64,000 bases of DNA from Eurosta solidaginis (Eukaryota > Arthropoda > Insecta > Diptera > Tephritidae), in assembly GCF_040869045.1 (NCBI RefSeq), contig NW_027136906.1:895714-959713 (forward strand), written 5' to 3'. Below are positions 62,001 through 64,000 of this stretch, in pieces (position 1 is the stretch's first letter; every line of letters starts with the position of its first letter). The notes beneath the pieces were generated by a model that was given only the letters and a program-made list of their open reading frames with translations, was not told where the DNA came from and searched no databases. Both the position numbers and the translations under genes were made by a program.

Positions 62001-64000
62001 GATACCTACCGGCATCATTTCTGGATGGTTTTTGGGATTCGTCCGGGATCCCGTCGGGGTTATTTCGGGACTTTTTCTCGACTAATACGGGATCATTTGC
62101 GGACCCTTTCGGCATTATTTCTGGATAGTTGCCGGGATCCGTTCGGGATCCCGTCACGGTCATTTCGGGACTATTAGGGGGTCATTGGGAACCTTTCCGG
62201 CATCATTTCTGGATAGTTTTCGGAATCCTTTCGGGATCCCGTCAGGGTCATTTCGGGGTTTTTTCGGGATCATTTGAGGATGTCTTTCAGGATTCGTCCG
62301 GGAACCCGTCAGGGTAATTTCTGGACTTTTCCGAGACTATTTCGGGATCATTTTGGGACCTTCCCAAGATCATTTCTGGATGGATTTCGGGATTTGTCCG
62401 GGATGCCGTCAAGGTAATTTTGGGGCTATTAGGTTTGCATTTGAGGACCTTTCCGGCATCACTTCTGGATGGTTTTCGGTATCCGTTCAGGATCCCGTCG
62501 GAATAATTGCGGGACTTTTTCGGGATCATTGGGGTCCCTTCCGACATCATTTCTGGATGGTTTTTGGGATTCGTCCGGCATCCCGTCGGGGTCATTTCGG
62601 GACTTTTTCTCGACTAATACGGGATAATTTGCGGGCCCTTTCGGTATAATTTCTGGATAGTTGTCGGGATCTGTTCGGGATCCCGTCAGGGTCTTTTCGG
62701 AACTATTGGGAGATCATTTGAGGACCTTTCCGGCATCATTTCTGGTTAGTTTTCGGGATCCTTTCCGTGTCCCATCAGGGTCATTTCGGGACTTTTTCGG
62801 CATCATTTAAGATTGGTTTTCAGGATTCGTCCGGGATGCCGTCAGGGTCATTTTGGGACTATTAGGTGATCATTTGAGGACCTTTCCGGCATCACTTCTG
62901 GATGGTTTTCGGTATCCGTTCAGGATCCCGTCGGAGTAATTGCGGGACTTTTTCGGGATCATTTGGTGTCCCTTCCGGCATCATTTCTGGATGATTTTTG
63001 GGATTCGTTCGGCATCCCGTCGGGGTCATTTCGGGACTTTTTCTCGACTAATACGGGATCATTTGCGGGCCCTTTCCACATCATTTCTAGATAGGGGGAC
63101 CTTTCCGGCATCATTTCTGGAAAGTTTTCGGGATCCTTTCGGGGTCCAGTCAGGGTCATTTCGGGACTTTTTCGGGATAATTTAGAGATGGCTTTCAGGA
63201 TCTGGTCGGGGTCATTTAGGGGTGCGTTCGAGATCCCGTCAGGGTCATTTCGGGACTTCTTCGGGACTATATCGGGATCATTTCTGGATGGTTTATGGGA
63301 TCCGTCCATGACCCCTTAAGGGTAATTTCGGGACTATTAGGTGATCATTTGAGGACCTTTCTGGTATCACTTCTGGATGATTTTCGGTATCCGTTCGGGA
63401 TCCCGTCGGAATCAATGCGGGACTTTTTCGGAATCATTTGGGATTTCTTCCGGCATCATTTCTGGATGGTTTTCGGGATTTGTCCGGGATCCCGTCGGGG
63501 TTATTTCGGGACCTTTTCGGGGCTAATACGGGATCATTTGGGGATCCTGTAGGGGTCGTTTCGTGACTTTTTCTGTATTATTTCGGGATCAATTTGGGAC
63601 CCTTTCGACATAATTTCTTGATGGTTTGACGGATCCATCAGGGTCATTTCGGGACCATTTTGGGAACATTTGGGGAACTTTCGAGATCATTTCTGGATCC
63701 GTCCGGGATGCCGTAGGAGCCATTTCCGGATTTTTTGTTACTTTTCCGGGATAGTTTTTGCACCCTTCCGGGATCATTTCTGGATCTGTGCGGGATCCCA
63801 TCTGGGTCATTTCCGGACTATTTCAGGACCATTTTGGGATCCTTCCGGAATCATTTCTGTATGTTTTTCGCGATCCGTCGTGGATCCCCTGGGAGCCATT
63901 TCGGAACTTTTTCTGGAGTATGTCGGGATAAATTAGGGACCCTTCCTGGATATTTTCTGGATGGTTTTTGAGATCCGCCCGGGAGCCCGTCAGGGTCATT
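59015..64000 (+). mobile_element. Helitron-like element, copy 2, head to tail with copy 1 (truncated by window)
   Basis: It begins with TATATTATAAATGGG right after the CTAG of copy 1 and repeats copy 1 from 50816 with few differences through about 59850. One extra 8-bp 'ttggatgt' unit is present. It then enters a second minisatellite. The 3' end is outside the window. The spacing between equivalent points is 8199 bp. Confidence 0.8.
59820..64000 (+). repeat. 89-bp minisatellite array 2 (at least 4.2 kb)
   Basis: Same family as array 1. GGATGG or variants fall at 60304, 60393, 60482, 60571 and 60660 (89-bp steps), then 60760 (100 bp, from the 'gcgactaatac' insertion). Units use mostly 'ggttttcgggatcc' and 'gatcccgtcggggtcatttc' and are more diverged from one another than the core of array 1. 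It continues past the window edge. Confidence 0.92.

Overview
The window is repeat-dense eukaryotic DNA, most likely from a higher dipteran and plausibly a tephritid-like fruit fly. The clues are an AT-rich background, 'catacatatgta' style simple repeats, several dispersed families of the kind seen in tephritid genomes, a tRNA-derived SINE, and Jockey/R1-type non-LTR remains. I see no complete host gene. The only possible host coding sequence is one exon-like block (10686-10850) and it carries an in-frame stop. Nearly everything else that can be recognised is transposon sequence, mostly broken.

Layout. 1-20 kb: decayed non-LTR retrotransposon 3' ends, an RT relic (6.6-7.6 kb), a Gypsy integrase tail (8.3 kb), and two copies of a dispersed family (called B here) in opposite orientation (2990-4630 and 12122-15800). 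The second B copy has a central 128/130-bp tandem array of about 18 units. 19.4-20.8 kb: a piggyBac transposase pseudogene with an internal deletion. 20.9-24.9 kb: a structurally complete, recent LTR retrotransposon on the minus strand, with 738-bp LTRs, a 4-bp target duplication and a Leu-tRNA-like primer site. Its single 831-codon ORF joins gag and protease directly to the integrase tail, so RT, RNase H and the integrase core are missing. 25-33 kb: more non-LTR RNase H and RT relics and a SINE. 36-37.5 kb: a SINE split by a 1.18-kb hAT element. 38-39.5 kb: another RT relic. 41.6-43.4 kb: a pseudogene of a multicopy arthropod family of unknown function that still carries an intron. 43.4-47.9 kb: dispersed family A, interrupted by a LINE with a 958-codon endonuclease/RT ORF.

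The most striking region is 50.8-64 kb. An 8.2-kb non-autonomous Helitron-like element is followed directly, head to tail, by a second copy that runs off the window. The first ends with a GC hairpin plus CTAG. Both copies share a ~0.8-kb 5' part and carry a multi-kilobase minisatellite with an 89-bp core period. Because the core unit has few stops in any plus frame and 89 is not a multiple of three, the array produces long open frames with an 89-residue repeat in every frame. I regard these as artefacts rather than genes.

Sequence identification is from motif recognition by eye. Element family names are given only where motifs are clear; boundaries of relics are approximate.
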